From positions 1-64,000 of the forward strand of contig JAMCUD010000016.1 of the NCBI GenBank assembly GCA_023379355.1: a DNA stretch of 64,000 nucleotides, in the 5' to 3' direction. The stretch's first letter is position 1; every line of letters begins with the position of its first letter. A program made the position numbers and the translations under genes. A model generated the notes under the pieces. The model was not told the DNA's origin and did no database searches. It saw only the letters and a list, made by a program, of their open reading frames with translations. Of the stretch, positions 44,960 to 54,120 are shown in pieces. Origin of the DNA: Thermoplasmatota archaeon. GTDB taxonomy: Archaea; Thermoplasmatota; Thermoplasmata; Thermoplasmatales; Thermoplasmataceae.

Positions 44960-46193
44960 AGATCCTCATGCTTTCGTAAAGTGATTCCAATACTGGCATG
45001 GGCTCACCGGATAAATAGCTTATGAGTGCACCTCCGCCAGTGGAGGCATGGTCAATTCGGTTCTTTAGTCCCATCATTTCAAGCGCACTGAGAGTGTGTC
45101 CTCCTCCGGCTATCTTAAGACCATGGTTCTCTGCAACAGCTTCAAGTATTTCCCTGGTTCCAACAGAATAATCTGCAATCTCGTACATTCCCATTGGCCC
45201 GTTCAGGAAGATTGCCCCAGCATTGGAGATGATTTCCCTGAATCTGTATACACTTTTCATACCAATATCGGCTATAAGTTCACTGTCAGGTACCTCATCG
45301 CCAAGTTCTAACTCACTCCCTGACGGACTGAGAACAAAATCATGGGGCACTATTACACGATCCGGGAACTTCCTTAGAATATCCTTGCACTTGTCTATAA
45401 GTTCCCTGTAGTTTTTGTTGTTATTCATTATGTGCTGCATATTTCTTTTCCCGATGGGCTTGCCGTTTGCCCAGAGGAATGCATTGGCAACTACACCTCC
45501 GGTGACTATGGTGTCCACCCGATCCCTGGCCAGAAAATTCATTGCAACATTGATACTGTCCTCAATCTTTGAACCTGCAAGTATGGCAATTTTAGGATGA
45601 TAGTCGCCCTCCATGAACTGGTCCAGCATTGTCACCTCTCTTTCCACCAGTCTTCCTGCTATGTTTGGTTTCTTTCTGCGGAATCCAACAAGGCTGACCT
45701 GGGCTCTGTGTATGGTAGGAAAGGCATCTATGACGTAGTAATCGAAAACTCCTGAAAGATTCTTTACAAAATTGGTACCCTCCACAGCCTCCAGATCGCT
45801 GGGGTCTATGTCAATCTCCTCTGAATAGAATCTGGTATTTTCAAGCATTATAATATCTCCGGGCTTCATTTCCCTTATTCCCCGGATAACCTCGGAACTG
45901 AAAAGCGAGTCTATGAACCTGATCTTTCTCCCGGTTATCTTCTCCAGGATCTCTGAATGTCGCATGAGAGAAGTGAAATCCCTTTTTCCAGGTCTGCTCT
46001 GATGGCATGCTATGACAAGCTTGGAATCCTTGAGATCACTTATTGTGTCCAGGTGTGACATGAACCTGGTGTCATCAAGAATTGAACCATCTATAGGACT
46101 GATAGGCGAGTTCACATCTATTCTCAGAAATACGGTGGCCCCTTTCAGGTTAAAATCATCAAGGACAAAAAAACGCTTACCGCCGGGAGACAT
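44922..46193 (-). CDS. pgk: Phosphoglycerate kinase
   Basis: 423 residues. Motifs: FLRIDVNSP near the N-terminus, the substrate HQSRPGKRD, AILAGSKIEDS, LNGPMGMYE, and the GGGHTLSALE / STGGGALISYLSGEPMP C-terminal nucleotide loop. It interconverts 1,3-bisphosphoglycerate and 3-phosphoglycerate; in Thermoplasmata, which use a non-phosphorylating Entner-Doudoroff route, it serves mainly gluconeogenesis. First gene of the operon with pfdA and ftsY. Confidence 0.96.
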   Translation of the reverse strand: MSPGGKRFFVLDDFNLKGATVFLRIDVNSPISPIDGSILDDTRFMSHLDTISDLKDSKLVIACHQSRPGKRDFTSLMRHSEILEKITGRKIRFIDSLFSSEVIRGIREMKPGDIIMLENTRFYSEEIDIDPSDLEAVEGTNFVKNLSGVFDYYVIDAFPTIHRAQVSLVGFRRKKPNIAGRLVEREVTMLDQFMEGDYHPKIAILAGSKIEDSINVAMNFLARDRVDTIVTGGVVANAFLWANGKPIGKRNMQHIMNNNKNYRELIDKCKDILRKFPDRVIVPHDFVLSPSGSELELGDEVPDSELIADIGMKSVYRFREIISNAGAIFLNGPMGMYEIADYSVGTREILEAVAENHGLKIAGGGHTLSALEMMGLKNRIDHASTGGGALISYLSGEPMPVLESLYESMRIFGGVKDGTGRKN

Positions 46194-46483
46194 ACGCTGG
46201 TTAATCAGTTGCGGATATATGGTTTTTCATAGAGGTGACTGGATGGATTCCACTGGTTCAGACAAAGCAATTTAAATCATCCATTAATTACATCTCACAG
46301 GCAATCATGCATTGTTCAATTAAGTGAGTTCCTGTTCCTTGGCTGAATCAACATATGGATATCCTCAGCAGGTTTCAAAGCACATAGGTCCTAAGGAAGT
46401 CCACTGTCAGTTCATTCAGTTCATACGCCCCAGGTTTCGCGGAACGGAGATAAGAATTAAACATTCAATGTAATACATCCACT

Positions 46484-47233
46484 GTGAAGGCAGTTGTAAC
46501 CGCAGCAGGAGTTGGTTCCCGGTCAGGTCTTGACGGGAAATTCAGAAAGGAAATGCTTCCCATTTATGACTGCAGGGAGGGGAGGATGGTGATAAGACCC
46601 ATAATTGACTGCATTCTCCAGCAACTTCTCAATCATGGAATAGATGAAGTGGCAGTGGTATTAAGGCCTGACGACACCGTAACCCGTTCATACGTCATGA
46701 AGGAATTTCCTGACACTGAATTGATATTCCAGGAAAAACAGAACGGCTATGGACATGCAGTGCTGATGGCCTCTCAATTTGTAGGAAAGGAAAGCTTCAT
46801 TCTTAACGCGGGTGATGGTTTCCTTTTGAAGAGTGACGGATTCTATGATATGGTAGAAAAAAACCAAGGTCTCGATATTAACATCCTCAATATAATGAAA
46901 GTAGCAAATCCCCAGCACTATGGCTGTCCAGTTGTGTCCAAAAAAGGTGAAAATTCTGTAATCACCGGACTCGAGGAGAAACCACATTTTCCCAAGTCAG
47001 ACTATGGTCTGTGTGCAGTGTATTATCTCCATAACTCGGTAATGAAAAGGCTGGAAGCCACAGATGGCGATCAGATGGAGCTGACCCCCGCAATTGATAG
47101 CTCAATAAAGGATGGGATTAAAACAATTGCCAGCATAATCGACAGGGATCACTGGCTTAGCGTCGGAAAAGTTGAGGAATATTCTGAAGTTGTCCGAAAA
47201 TCCCTGAAGTATGCAGAAATCAGGAAATATTGA
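46484..47233 (+). CDS. Sugar-1-phosphate nucleotidyltransferase (GalU-like)
   Basis: 249 residues from GTG 46484. The N-terminal AAGVGSR-x11-KEMLPI signature of nucleotidyltransferases is present, with GYGHAVLMA, NAGDGF (metal-binding Asp) and GLEEKPHFP. It resembles UTP-glucose-1-phosphate uridylyltransferases, which make UDP-glucose. ATTAAAC about 27 bases upstream supports the GTG start. It converges with, and overlaps by 14 bases, a UDP-sulfoquinovose synthase-like gene that would use UDP-glucose. Confidence 0.85.
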   Translation: MKAVVTAAGVGSRSGLDGKFRKEMLPIYDCREGRMVIRPIIDCILQQLLNHGIDEVAVVLRPDDTVTRSYVMKEFPDTELIFQEKQNGYGHAVLMASQFVGKESFILNAGDGFLLKSDGFYDMVEKNQGLDINILNIMKVANPQHYGCPVVSKKGENSVITGLEEKPHFPKSDYGLCAVYYLHNSVMKRLEATDGDQMELTPAIDSSIKDGIKTIASIIDRDHWLSVGKVEEYSEVVRKSLKYAEIRKY

Positions 47234-48395
47234 CTGGACTCTTGTTCCAGACAGTTTTTGGCTGAATCACATTCTTCAGTTTTTCAATTCTTCTCTTCCA
47301 CTTCTCCAGATCCTGCAGTATTAAGAAAATCTCTCCATCCAGGGTTCCGGATGGTCTGTAACCCAGAGACCTGAGTTTGGTGTGCTCCGGATTGTAATAG
47401 TGATCTTCCAGCTCTACCCTTGGATTTGGAATGTTTCTTATTTCCGCCTCTTTTCCTGTCTGGCGTAAGTAGGAATCTCTCACTACTCCTGCCAGGTGCA
47501 TTACGCTGTAATGCTCATCGAACTGGTTAAATACCCTGTATTCACCTGATTCTGGAGGATTGTGAAGCGCCAGGTCAAGGCAGGTAATGCTATCTTCCAG
47601 AGATAAGAACCCTCTTGTCTGGCCGCCCTTTCCATAGGGCGTAAGGGGCATTCCTGCAACAGCCTGCGCGCAGAATCTGTTAAGTGCGGTTCCCCAGACC
47701 TCATCAATATCAAACCTTGTAAATAGACCTGTTTCGTTGATATCTCTGGTTCTGGTTCCATAGACCACTCCCTGCATTACATCTGTTATGCGTGTCTTCC
47801 AGACCTTATTGGCGAACATCAGGTTGTTGGAGTCATGCACCTTTGTCCAGTGGTACCATGATCCAGCCTGTTTCGGAAATGGGAGGTAATCACTCCTGCC
47901 GTTGTATGTGACCTCAAAGAATCCTTCAGGGATATCAATATTTGGTGTGCCATATTCGCCCATTGTTCCCAGCTTAAGGATGTGGCAGTCAGGAACGTAC
48001 TCCTTCACAGCATATATCAGGTTGAGCGTGCTGATTATGTTGTTTTGCATTGTTGAAGACGCCTGCTGAAGCCCTAACATTGAGTATGGGGCTGATCTCT
48101 GTTCTGCCAGGTGCACAACTGCATCAGGTCTGAACTTCTTTATGGCGTCAAGGAGGAATTTAGGATCGCTTGCATTTCCCCTGAACATGGGAATTTCCCT
48201 TCCGGAGTTTTTTGTAAGCTTCCTGAGGCGTTCCCCCATGGAAAGTATGGGTGAGACGGAATCAGAGTGGACCTCACGAACTCTGGCCCTTGTAAAGAAG
48301 TTATCCAGGGCTGCCACATCATTCCCCTTCAGGAATTCTCTCTGAAGCAGAGGCCATCCGATGTAGCCATCTGCACCCATAATGAGGATCTTCAT
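47220..48395 (-). CDS. UDP-sulfoquinovose synthase-like (SQD1/Agl3) epimerase
   Basis: About 391 residues from ATG 48395, which has AAAAATTAATAATTGG about 30 bases upstream. Extended SDR fold: NAD loop GADGYIGWPL, then LDNFFTRA, HLAEQRSAPYSM, LGTMGEYGTPNIDIPEG and the SWYHWTKVHDSNN segment containing Tyr-x3-Lys in a form special to SQD1/Agl3 enzymes. These add sulfite to UDP-glucose to form UDP-sulfoquinovose, the donor for sulfonated lipids in plants and for N-glycans in Sulfolobus. Thermoplasma surface glycans are known to contain sulfonated sugars, so an S-layer glycan role is likely. The substrate is inferred from motif likeness. Confidence 0.85.
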   Translation of the reverse strand: MKILIMGADGYIGWPLLQREFLKGNDVAALDNFFTRARVREVHSDSVSPILSMGERLRKLTKNSGREIPMFRGNASDPKFLLDAIKKFRPDAVVHLAEQRSAPYSMLGLQQASSTMQNNIISTLNLIYAVKEYVPDCHILKLGTMGEYGTPNIDIPEGFFEVTYNGRSDYLPFPKQAGSWYHWTKVHDSNNLMFANKVWKTRITDVMQGVVYGTRTRDINETGLFTRFDIDEVWGTALNRFCAQAVAGMPLTPYGKGGQTRGFLSLEDSITCLDLALHNPPESGEYRVFNQFDEHYSVMHLAGVVRDSYLRQTGKEAEIRNIPNPRVELEDHYYNPEHTKLRSLGYRPSGTLDGEIFLILQDLEKWKRRIEKLKNVIQPKTVWNKSPVNIS

Positions 48396-48486
48396 CAGAC
48401 GATGTGATTGCTCATCCAATTATTAATTTTTAAGGTTCATTCAGGCAGGACAGTTTGTTATATATCTATGCTGGAAATATCATTTC

Positions 48487-49638
48487 ATGTTTCAGACAAC
48501 AATGACAGGCAGCTACTATCGTACTCCGGAAATTGAAAAACTGCTCCGTGCCTCAAAAACAGGAGAACTAGACGGAAGTTTCAAGGATGCAATAGAAAGG
48601 TCCGAATCGTCGGCAATGGATGATCAACTCCACCCGGATGGCAGCAAATTTGGTCTGGACTGGATTAGTAACGGTGAACAGAGGAAATCAGGATACACCA
48701 CCTATATCCCGAACAGGTTCAGCGGGTTTTCAAAATCATCAAGGGTCTCCCAGCAGTTCTCAACTGACTTTTACAATGAACTGGTTGAAGCCAGCCCGCA
48801 TCTGGCTGCCATGATCCAGGAAACCAAATCTTTTGATCTACCTGTGATAGATGACAGGCTCCAGTATAACGGAGAAAAGATTGCGAGAGAGGAAGCCGCA
48901 TTGTCGCTGAGCCTCGCCAGAAAAAAGGGGGCAGCAAGGATTTTCGTTCCAGCTCCATCGCCGGGTGTGATTACAGTATTCTATCCTCTGAGTAAGGCCT
49001 ACCGTGACCATGAGGATTACCTTTTCAGCCTTTCGAAGGAACTGGCCAAAGAGTACAGATCCATACTCTCGGTGGATGGTGTGGATCTCCAGATAGATGC
49101 TCCGGACCTTGCAATGGCAAAGAGTCTCGGTCTCGACTGGGCAAAGAACTTCAGGGAGGTCCTTCCACTCCATGTGAAGGCCATCAACGAAGCAATTTCT
49201 GGGCTGCCGTCTGAGAGGATAAGGGTGCACTACTGTTACGGGAATTATGCATCAGCACACCTGACAGATCCGCCATACAGTGAGGTTTTCCCGGAACTCC
49301 TTAAACTAAGGGCAGGAACACTGGTGGGAGAAATGGCAAATCCAAGGCATGCAGGCGATCCAATCATAATAAGAAAGCATGTAAGGGAATACGGATGGCC
49401 AAAGCACATGAAGTTTGCCGTTGGGGTCATAGATGTTAAGTCTCCATTTGTTGAAACACCTGAATCGGTTTTCCAGAAGCTCGAAAATGTGTCCAGCATA
49501 GATGAGATCGGCTCTGAAAACGTAATGGGAGGAACAGACTGCGGGTTCGAGACTTTCTCAGGCCTGGGAAGTATCCCGAGGTCGATAGCGGTTAAAAAAC
49601 TGAAGTCCCTCTCCCTTGGGTCGAGAATTGAACTTTAG
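48487..49638 (+). CDS. MetE-like methyltransferase (COG0620)
   Basis: 383 residues, the size of the archaeal enzyme equal to the C-terminal half of cobalamin-independent methionine synthase. The zinc ligands are visible: His and Cys in RVHYCYGNY, Glu in LVGEMANPRH, and a final Cys in GGTDCGFET. Methyl transfer to homocysteine to make methionine is the likely role, perhaps with a methyl carrier other than folate polyglutamate. The SCYSY-like HYCYGNYASAH also occurs in related alkyltransferases, so the thiol acceptor is not certain. Confidence 0.85.
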   Translation: MFQTTMTGSYYRTPEIEKLLRASKTGELDGSFKDAIERSESSAMDDQLHPDGSKFGLDWISNGEQRKSGYTTYIPNRFSGFSKSSRVSQQFSTDFYNELVEASPHLAAMIQETKSFDLPVIDDRLQYNGEKIAREEAALSLSLARKKGAARIFVPAPSPGVITVFYPLSKAYRDHEDYLFSLSKELAKEYRSILSVDGVDLQIDAPDLAMAKSLGLDWAKNFREVLPLHVKAINEAISGLPSERIRVHYCYGNYASAHLTDPPYSEVFPELLKLRAGTLVGEMANPRHAGDPIIIRKHVREYGWPKHMKFAVGVIDVKSPFVETPESVFQKLENVSSIDEIGSENVMGGTDCGFETFSGLGSIPRSIAVKKLKSLSLGSRIEL

Positions 49639-49648
49639 ATATGGAGAT

Positions 49649-49689
49649 CACCTGAGAATACAGGTGTTCACCGGGTATTTATATCCGGT
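49649..49689 (+). promoter_or_regulatory. Inverted repeats and TATA box before marC
   Basis: CACCTG (49649-49654) and CAGGTG (49661-49666) form a 6-base inverted repeat with 6 bases between, suitable as a hairpin after the MetE-like gene. Directly after it, ACCGG (49670-49674) and CCGGT (49685-49689) flank the TATA box GTATTTATAT. The marC TTG start lies about 25 bases beyond. A repressor bound across the second repeat would cover the TATA box. Confidence 0.45.
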
Positions 49690-49704
49690 AACCATATAGT
49701 TTTA

Positions 49705-50319
49705 TTGTCTTCACTGGGCCTCGAATTTCTGGGTATATTCATAAGATTGTTCGTAGTAATAGATCCGTTTGGAAGCCTTGTTCTTTTCATTGCAATGACA
49801 AATTCCATGGACCAGAGAAGCAGGCATACGGTCATAAGGGATGCCACGGTCTACGGAGGAATGATTCTCATTCTCTTTGCCATCCTGGGATCGTATATTC
49901 TGTACTATTTCGGCATATCAATTGAGGCACTTGAGATTGCAGGGGGCCTTATCCTGCTCATTATGGGAATTGAAATGGTGCGCGAAGGGGACAGGCCGAA
50001 ATCAATGGGAGGAAATATCGATTACGACATAGGAATAGTTCCATTCGCGACTCCATTCATAGCAGGCCCTGGTGCTATTTCCCTGGTCATAATACTGATG
50101 AAGGGGAATATCTATGATGATATTTTCACCATAGCATCTGTGATTCTCCTCATGTTCATAATCTACCTGTTTTTCGTCTTCTCCTCCAGAATAGTCAGGG
50201 TAGTTGGAGACAAGGTGATGAAAGCACTTACAAGAATATTCGGCCTCCTGGTTGCCGGAGTTGCAATCCAGTTCTTTATCATAGCACTGGAATCCTTCAG
50301 CCTCATAAAGATCGCTTGA
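49705..50319 (+). CDS. MarC/YhgN-family membrane protein
   Basis: 204 residues from a leaderless TTG, with six spans. The N-terminal IRLFVVIDPFGSLVLFIAM and the later VPFATPFIAGPGAISLVI (about 112-130) are the two inverted half-repeats of the MarC family (NPxG / GPG loops, here DPFG and GPGA). The family's transport role is unproven; the old link with antibiotic resistance was withdrawn. The promoter holds an ACCGG/CCGGT inverted repeat around its TATA box. Confidence 0.88.
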   Translation: MSSLGLEFLGIFIRLFVVIDPFGSLVLFIAMTNSMDQRSRHTVIRDATVYGGMILILFAILGSYILYYFGISIEALEIAGGLILLIMGIEMVREGDRPKSMGGNIDYDIGIVPFATPFIAGPGAISLVIILMKGNIYDDIFTIASVILLMFIIYLFFVFSSRIVRVVGDKVMKALTRIFGLLVAGVAIQFFIIALESFSLIKIA

Positions 50320-50355
50320 TTTGCAGATCAGGTTTGAAATCCAGTCAGAAGCAGA

Positions 50356-51111
50356 TTATGGAGACATCACGCTGACAACTTCATCGACCTTGCTGTAGAA
50401 TGCCTCCTCCCTGGTGTTTCTTGGTCTTTCCAGACCTACTTCCATATCCTGGATTACGTGTGAGGGCCTCTTGCTGAGAACAACAAGCCTGTCACTAAGC
50501 TGAACTGCCTCGTCAACATTGTGTGTTACCATCAGGACTGTATGGGGTGGCGTGTCCTCCGATTCCCAGAGGTCAAGAAGCTCTTCCCTCAGTGCCTGAG
50601 CAGAGAATACATCCAGACCCACAAAGGGCTCGTCCAGGATCAGGAGATCCGGTGAAGTTGCCAGTGCTCTGGCTATGGAAACTCTCTGCTTCATCCCTCC
50701 TGATAGTTCCTTAGGGTAGGCATTCTCAAAACCATCTATACCCACCATTTTCATGAATTTCAACGCGGTTTCTGTCCGTTCCTTCTGGTTCTTAATCAAT
50801 GGTTCCAGAACAACCTCAACATTCTTCTGGATATCAAGCCAGGGAAACAGAGCCGCATTCTGGAAGACAACTGCTATTTTGCTGTTATGCTGTTCAACCG
50901 GCACCCCTCCCACAAGAACGCTTCCAGAGGTTGGTTTTACAAGTCCAAGCACCATGTTTATCAATGTAGATTTCCCACATCCGGATGGACCGATAAGTGT
51001 GACGAATTCGTTTCTTCTGACTTTGAATGATACATCTCCAACAGAGACAAGCTTTGCACGCTTGGTTGAATATTCCATGTGGACATGGTCAAAGGAGAGA
51101 ATCTCATCCAT
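50356..51111 (-). CDS. ABC transporter ATPase, NitT/TauT (SsuB/TauB) type
   Basis: 251 residues. Walker A GPSGCGKST near 40, Q-loop VVFQNAALFPWLD, signature LSGGMKQRV, Walker B LLILDEPFVGLD, and MVTHNVDEAVQL. FPWLD and the short C-terminus are typical of ATPases for nitrate, sulfonate or taurine importers. It has no permease beside it; the fused double permease at 33049 is the only candidate partner in the window. Confidence 0.9.
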   Translation of the reverse strand: MDEILSFDHVHMEYSTKRAKLVSVGDVSFKVRRNEFVTLIGPSGCGKSTLINMVLGLVKPTSGSVLVGGVPVEQHNSKIAVVFQNAALFPWLDIQKNVEVVLEPLIKNQKERTETALKFMKMVGIDGFENAYPKELSGGMKQRVSIARALATSPDLLILDEPFVGLDVFSAQALREELLDLWESEDTPPHTVLMVTHNVDEAVQLSDRLVVLSKRPSHVIQDMEVGLERPRNTREEAFYSKVDEVVSVMSP

Positions 51112-51218
51112 AATGGGTTATGGATAATTATTATGAATATTTATGTTAATTTCGCCAAAAATTTGTGAATATAAATGCTTCATCCGGTGACAGAGGCTGG
51201 TGAAAATTGGGAAATGGA

Positions 51219-52451
51219 TCAGGAGTCCACTTCAAACTCGTGCCCATTCATGGGTAGTATAACTCTGTACCCGTCCAGTGCTTCCTCGAGCTTCGGTCTG
51301 TCCTCTCCATGGCACAGGATTACCGTTTGCGGGTCGACTTCCTTCACGAATTTTACCAGATCATCATGCCCCGCATGTGCAGAAAGATCGAAGAATTCAA
51401 GCTGCATTTCAGGCTTGACCGGTGCACCTGCAATATTTATTATTCCGGTTTCAAGCAGGCTCCTTCCGTTTGTGCCCTCGACCTGGTATCCAGAGAGGAA
51501 TATAGCGCTCTTCGGGTCGGTCGCCAGCTGGTCGATGTAACTAAGAGCCGGTCCACCGTCCAACATTCCAGATGTTGTTATGATCACATCGCTGTTATCA
51601 AGAACAGATTCTCTCATCCTTCTCCCACGCACCTGATGCACTCTTCCAACACTCTTTCTGAAAGCATTGCGTGACTTCAGGAAACCCGGAAGGTCAAGAT
51701 ATATCCCGGTGATAAGGTTACCCATACCGTCCACAGATACGTTCAGGCCCATTTCGGCCACTATCATGATAAGTTCCTGGGTCCTCCCCAGTGCGAAGGA
51801 TGGCAAAATAACCTTTCCGCCATTATCAACTACTTCCCTGATCCTTGACCTCAGTCTATCGACCACGACATCCCTGGGTTCATGATTCTTTCCGGCGTAA
51901 GTGCTTTCCACCACAAGGGTGTCAGCTTTGACAGCTTTTGCTCCGTTAAGTAGATTGGTGTCTCCAGTGTATAGGTCTCCAGTCACCAGCAAGCTGGAGC
52001 TGTTCTCAAATTTCCACATGGAAGAACCTGGAATATGGCCCGCGGTGTACGGAGTTGCCCTTAAGTTACCCACGTCGGTTGACTTTCCGTATTCAACAGT
52101 GTTGATACAGCTGAAGAGAGATGAAATATCATCCCTGTTGAACCTTGCCGGATATCCCTCAAGATTCATGATCTTAACAGAGTCCTCCAGAAGCGGTCTC
52201 ATACTGCTGGCAGTCATTGCCGTAGCGTTCAGCGTTGGCAGGTCGTTCTGATAACAAACCGGGACTGCACCGATATGGTCAAGATGGGCATGCGTTATGA
52301 ATATACCATCAACCTTCTCATATGGAAGCGGGTATTCCGGCGGTTTCTCCGGTACCACCCCGTAATCAACCATAAAACTAGTGTTCTTTTCTTCTACCTT
52401 TATTGCGAGCCTTCCTACTTCTTCGGCTCCTCCTAAAAACTTAATTTTCAT
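51219..52451 (-). CDS. Beta-CASP metallo-beta-lactamase nuclease (aCPSF2/RNase J-like)
   Basis: 410 residues. MBL motif HAHLDHIG near 54-61, further histidine in AGHIPGSSM, Asp in TGDLYTGD, then a beta-CASP domain with VVESTYAG, PSFALGRTQE and a C-terminal SAHAGHDDL and ILCHGE. It lacks the KH domains of aCPSF1, so it belongs to the shorter aCPSF2-like group that trims or cuts RNA. It is 8 bases downstream of the MTA phosphorylase gene, so likely in one operon. Confidence 0.9.
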   Translation of the reverse strand: MKIKFLGGAEEVGRLAIKVEEKNTSFMVDYGVVPEKPPEYPLPYEKVDGIFITHAHLDHIGAVPVCYQNDLPTLNATAMTASSMRPLLEDSVKIMNLEGYPARFNRDDISSLFSCINTVEYGKSTDVGNLRATPYTAGHIPGSSMWKFENSSSLLVTGDLYTGDTNLLNGAKAVKADTLVVESTYAGKNHEPRDVVVDRLRSRIREVVDNGGKVILPSFALGRTQELIMIVAEMGLNVSVDGMGNLITGIYLDLPGFLKSRNAFRKSVGRVHQVRGRRMRESVLDNSDVIITTSGMLDGGPALSYIDQLATDPKSAIFLSGYQVEGTNGRSLLETGIINIAGAPVKPEMQLEFFDLSAHAGHDDLVKFVKEVDPQTVILCHGEDRPKLEEALDGYRVILPMNGHEFEVDS

Positions 52452-52459
52452 TTCTTACC

Positions 52460-53233
52460 TCAAACTTTTGCGTCATCCAATCTCTGTGAACAATGGCAAT
52501 CTCTCTTGCCATGAATTTTCGGAACTGCATGTCGTATTATGTCGACAACCCTTTCCTCATTCTCCTTCATGACCCTGAATACCTCTGCTGCTTCCACTGG
52601 TTTTGTTGACCAGACATCGTAGTCCGTAACAGTGGCGACTACTGAGTAGCACATCCCGAGTTCATCTGCAAGATTAACTTCAGGGACAAGAGTCATCCCT
52701 ATTATGTCAGAAAACTGCCTGAACATTCTGGATTCGGCTCTTGTTGAAAACCGTGGGCCTTCAACTACAGCATAGGTTCCGCCAAGTTTTACGCTGTCAC
52801 TGTTCTTTCTGGCGATATCATACAGAACCTTGTTCATTTGTGGGCAAAATGGATCTGCGGCAGAGATATGATAAACCTCCGGGCCATCATAAAATGTCAG
52901 TTCCCTACGTCTGGTATAATCGATGAACTGATCAGGTATAACAGTAAACCCTGGTGGGAGTTCCTCTTTCAGGGAGCCAACGGCGTTCACTGCAAGAATT
53001 CTTTCAACTCCCAGATTATGTAAAGCCATAATATTGGCTCTGTAATTGACCTTATGTGGCGGGTACTGGTGCTTTTTTCCATGTCTGGGTATAAATGCAA
53101 CCTCTATTCCATCAATCTTACCCACCTCAACCGGTGCTGAGGGTTCGCCAAATTCTGTTTTTGTGTTTTCTGTCCTTGTTTCCTTGAGGAGGCTGTACAA
53201 ACCGCTGCCCCCGATTATTCCTATCTGTACCAT
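52460..53233 (-). CDS. mtnP: 5'-Methylthioadenosine phosphorylase
   Basis: 257 residues. [11 protein letters not shown] at the N-terminus, [20 protein letters not shown] (phosphate site), and [16 protein letters not shown] and [18 protein letters not shown] near the substrate pocket mark the MTAP family. It cleaves methylthioadenosine, a by-product of polyamine or other AdoMet use, to adenine and methylthioribose-1-P. A Cys-His-Cys triplet (DCHCSQR) near the C-terminus may form a disulfide, as in hyperthermophilic relatives. Confidence 0.92.
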   Translation of the reverse strand: MVQIGIIGGSGLYSLLKETRTENTKTEFGEPSAPVEVGKIDGIEVAFIPRHGKKHQYPPHKVNYRANIMALHNLGVERILAVNAVGSLKEELPPGFTVIPDQFIDYTRRRELTFYDGPEVYHISAADPFCPQMNKVLYDIARKNSDSVKLGGTYAVVEGPRFSTRAESRMFRQFSDIIGMTLVPEVNLADELGMCYSVVATVTDYDVWSTKPVEAAEVFRVMKENEERVVDIIRHAVPKIHGKRDCHCSQRLDDAKV

Positions 53234-53342
53234 TGAATCACTGAATTGAAATTAACAGAGGAACATCTCACAATCCTATATAATTCCTCCCTGCGGTTTT
53301 CCATATATTTGGAGAAGAGAAGCAGTGGAAGTTTCGCCCCGG

Positions 53343-54074
53343 TCAAAACCTTTTCCGGGAATATTCTTTCAGGATAACTTTCATGAACCCTGATCCATAC
53401 TGCGCGGCTTTTTTCCTTCTTTCATAAATGTCCCGCGAAAGCCCGATTCCCATTGCTATATACCTCAATAATGCCTTGTTGGCATCGCCATTGAAGTGTA
53501 TGCGTCTCTCCCCTATGCCTTCTATATCCGTTATACCTGACTCCAGGTAAGGGCATATGATCCTCTTATTGAAATGATCTGCAATCCGTCTCTCCCTTGG
53601 GAGGGTGAGGGAAGTAAGTTTCTCAATGGACTCCCTATTGCTAATCTCAGGACTTTCGATAAATCTCCTGTAACCATAGAAGATCTCGTCAGCACCCTGG
53701 CCTGTAATGATTTCCGGTTCCTCAATATTGTCAAGCAATGCTGCAAGAACTGTTTCATAACCAAGATCGGAAATACTGGTTGAAGGGTCGATCTTCATAA
53801 CGATATCCGCATATTCCAGCACCGAGGCCTTATCAGCCACAATCTCCTGAAGCTCCCTCCCAAGGGCACCGGAAACCTGAGTTGCATTAATTAAATCCGT
53901 GCTGCCTTCGATACCAACAACATAGCATTTTCTTATCTGTGGTGCCATGGCGACCAGGATTGAGCTGTCCAGTCCTCCAGAAAGTGCAACTGGAATTTCC
54001 TCAGATATTCTTTTCAAGAAATTTTCAAGTGAGGTGAAGACCCGGTCAGCAATCTGTTCCTGAATCTCGTTCAC
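53343..54074 (-). CDS. Stand-alone asparagine synthase-like ATP pyrophosphatase
   Basis: 243 residues. PP-loop VALSGGLDSSI near 28-38 and TGQGADEIFYGY near 118-129 match the synthetase domain of AsnB. There is no N-terminal glutaminase (no Cys2), so it would have to use free ammonia, or catalyse a different amide or adenylation step. Such short archaeal versions are of uncertain function. Divergent from PINA across about 46 bases. Confidence 0.8.
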   Translation of the reverse strand: MNEIQEQIADRVFTSLENFLKRISEEIPVALSGGLDSSILVAMAPQIRKCYVVGIEGSTDLINATQVSGALGRELQEIVADKASVLEYADIVMKIDPSTSISDLGYETVLAALLDNIEEPEIITGQGADEIFYGYRRFIESPEISNRESIEKLTSLTLPRERRIADHFNKRIICPYLESGITDIEGIGERRIHFNGDANKALLRYIAMGIGLSRDIYERRKKAAQYGSGFMKVILKEYSRKRF

Positions 54075-54120
54075 GAACAGGGATTCAAATTAATTATATA
54101 ACCTGAAACTCTGTCTACCT

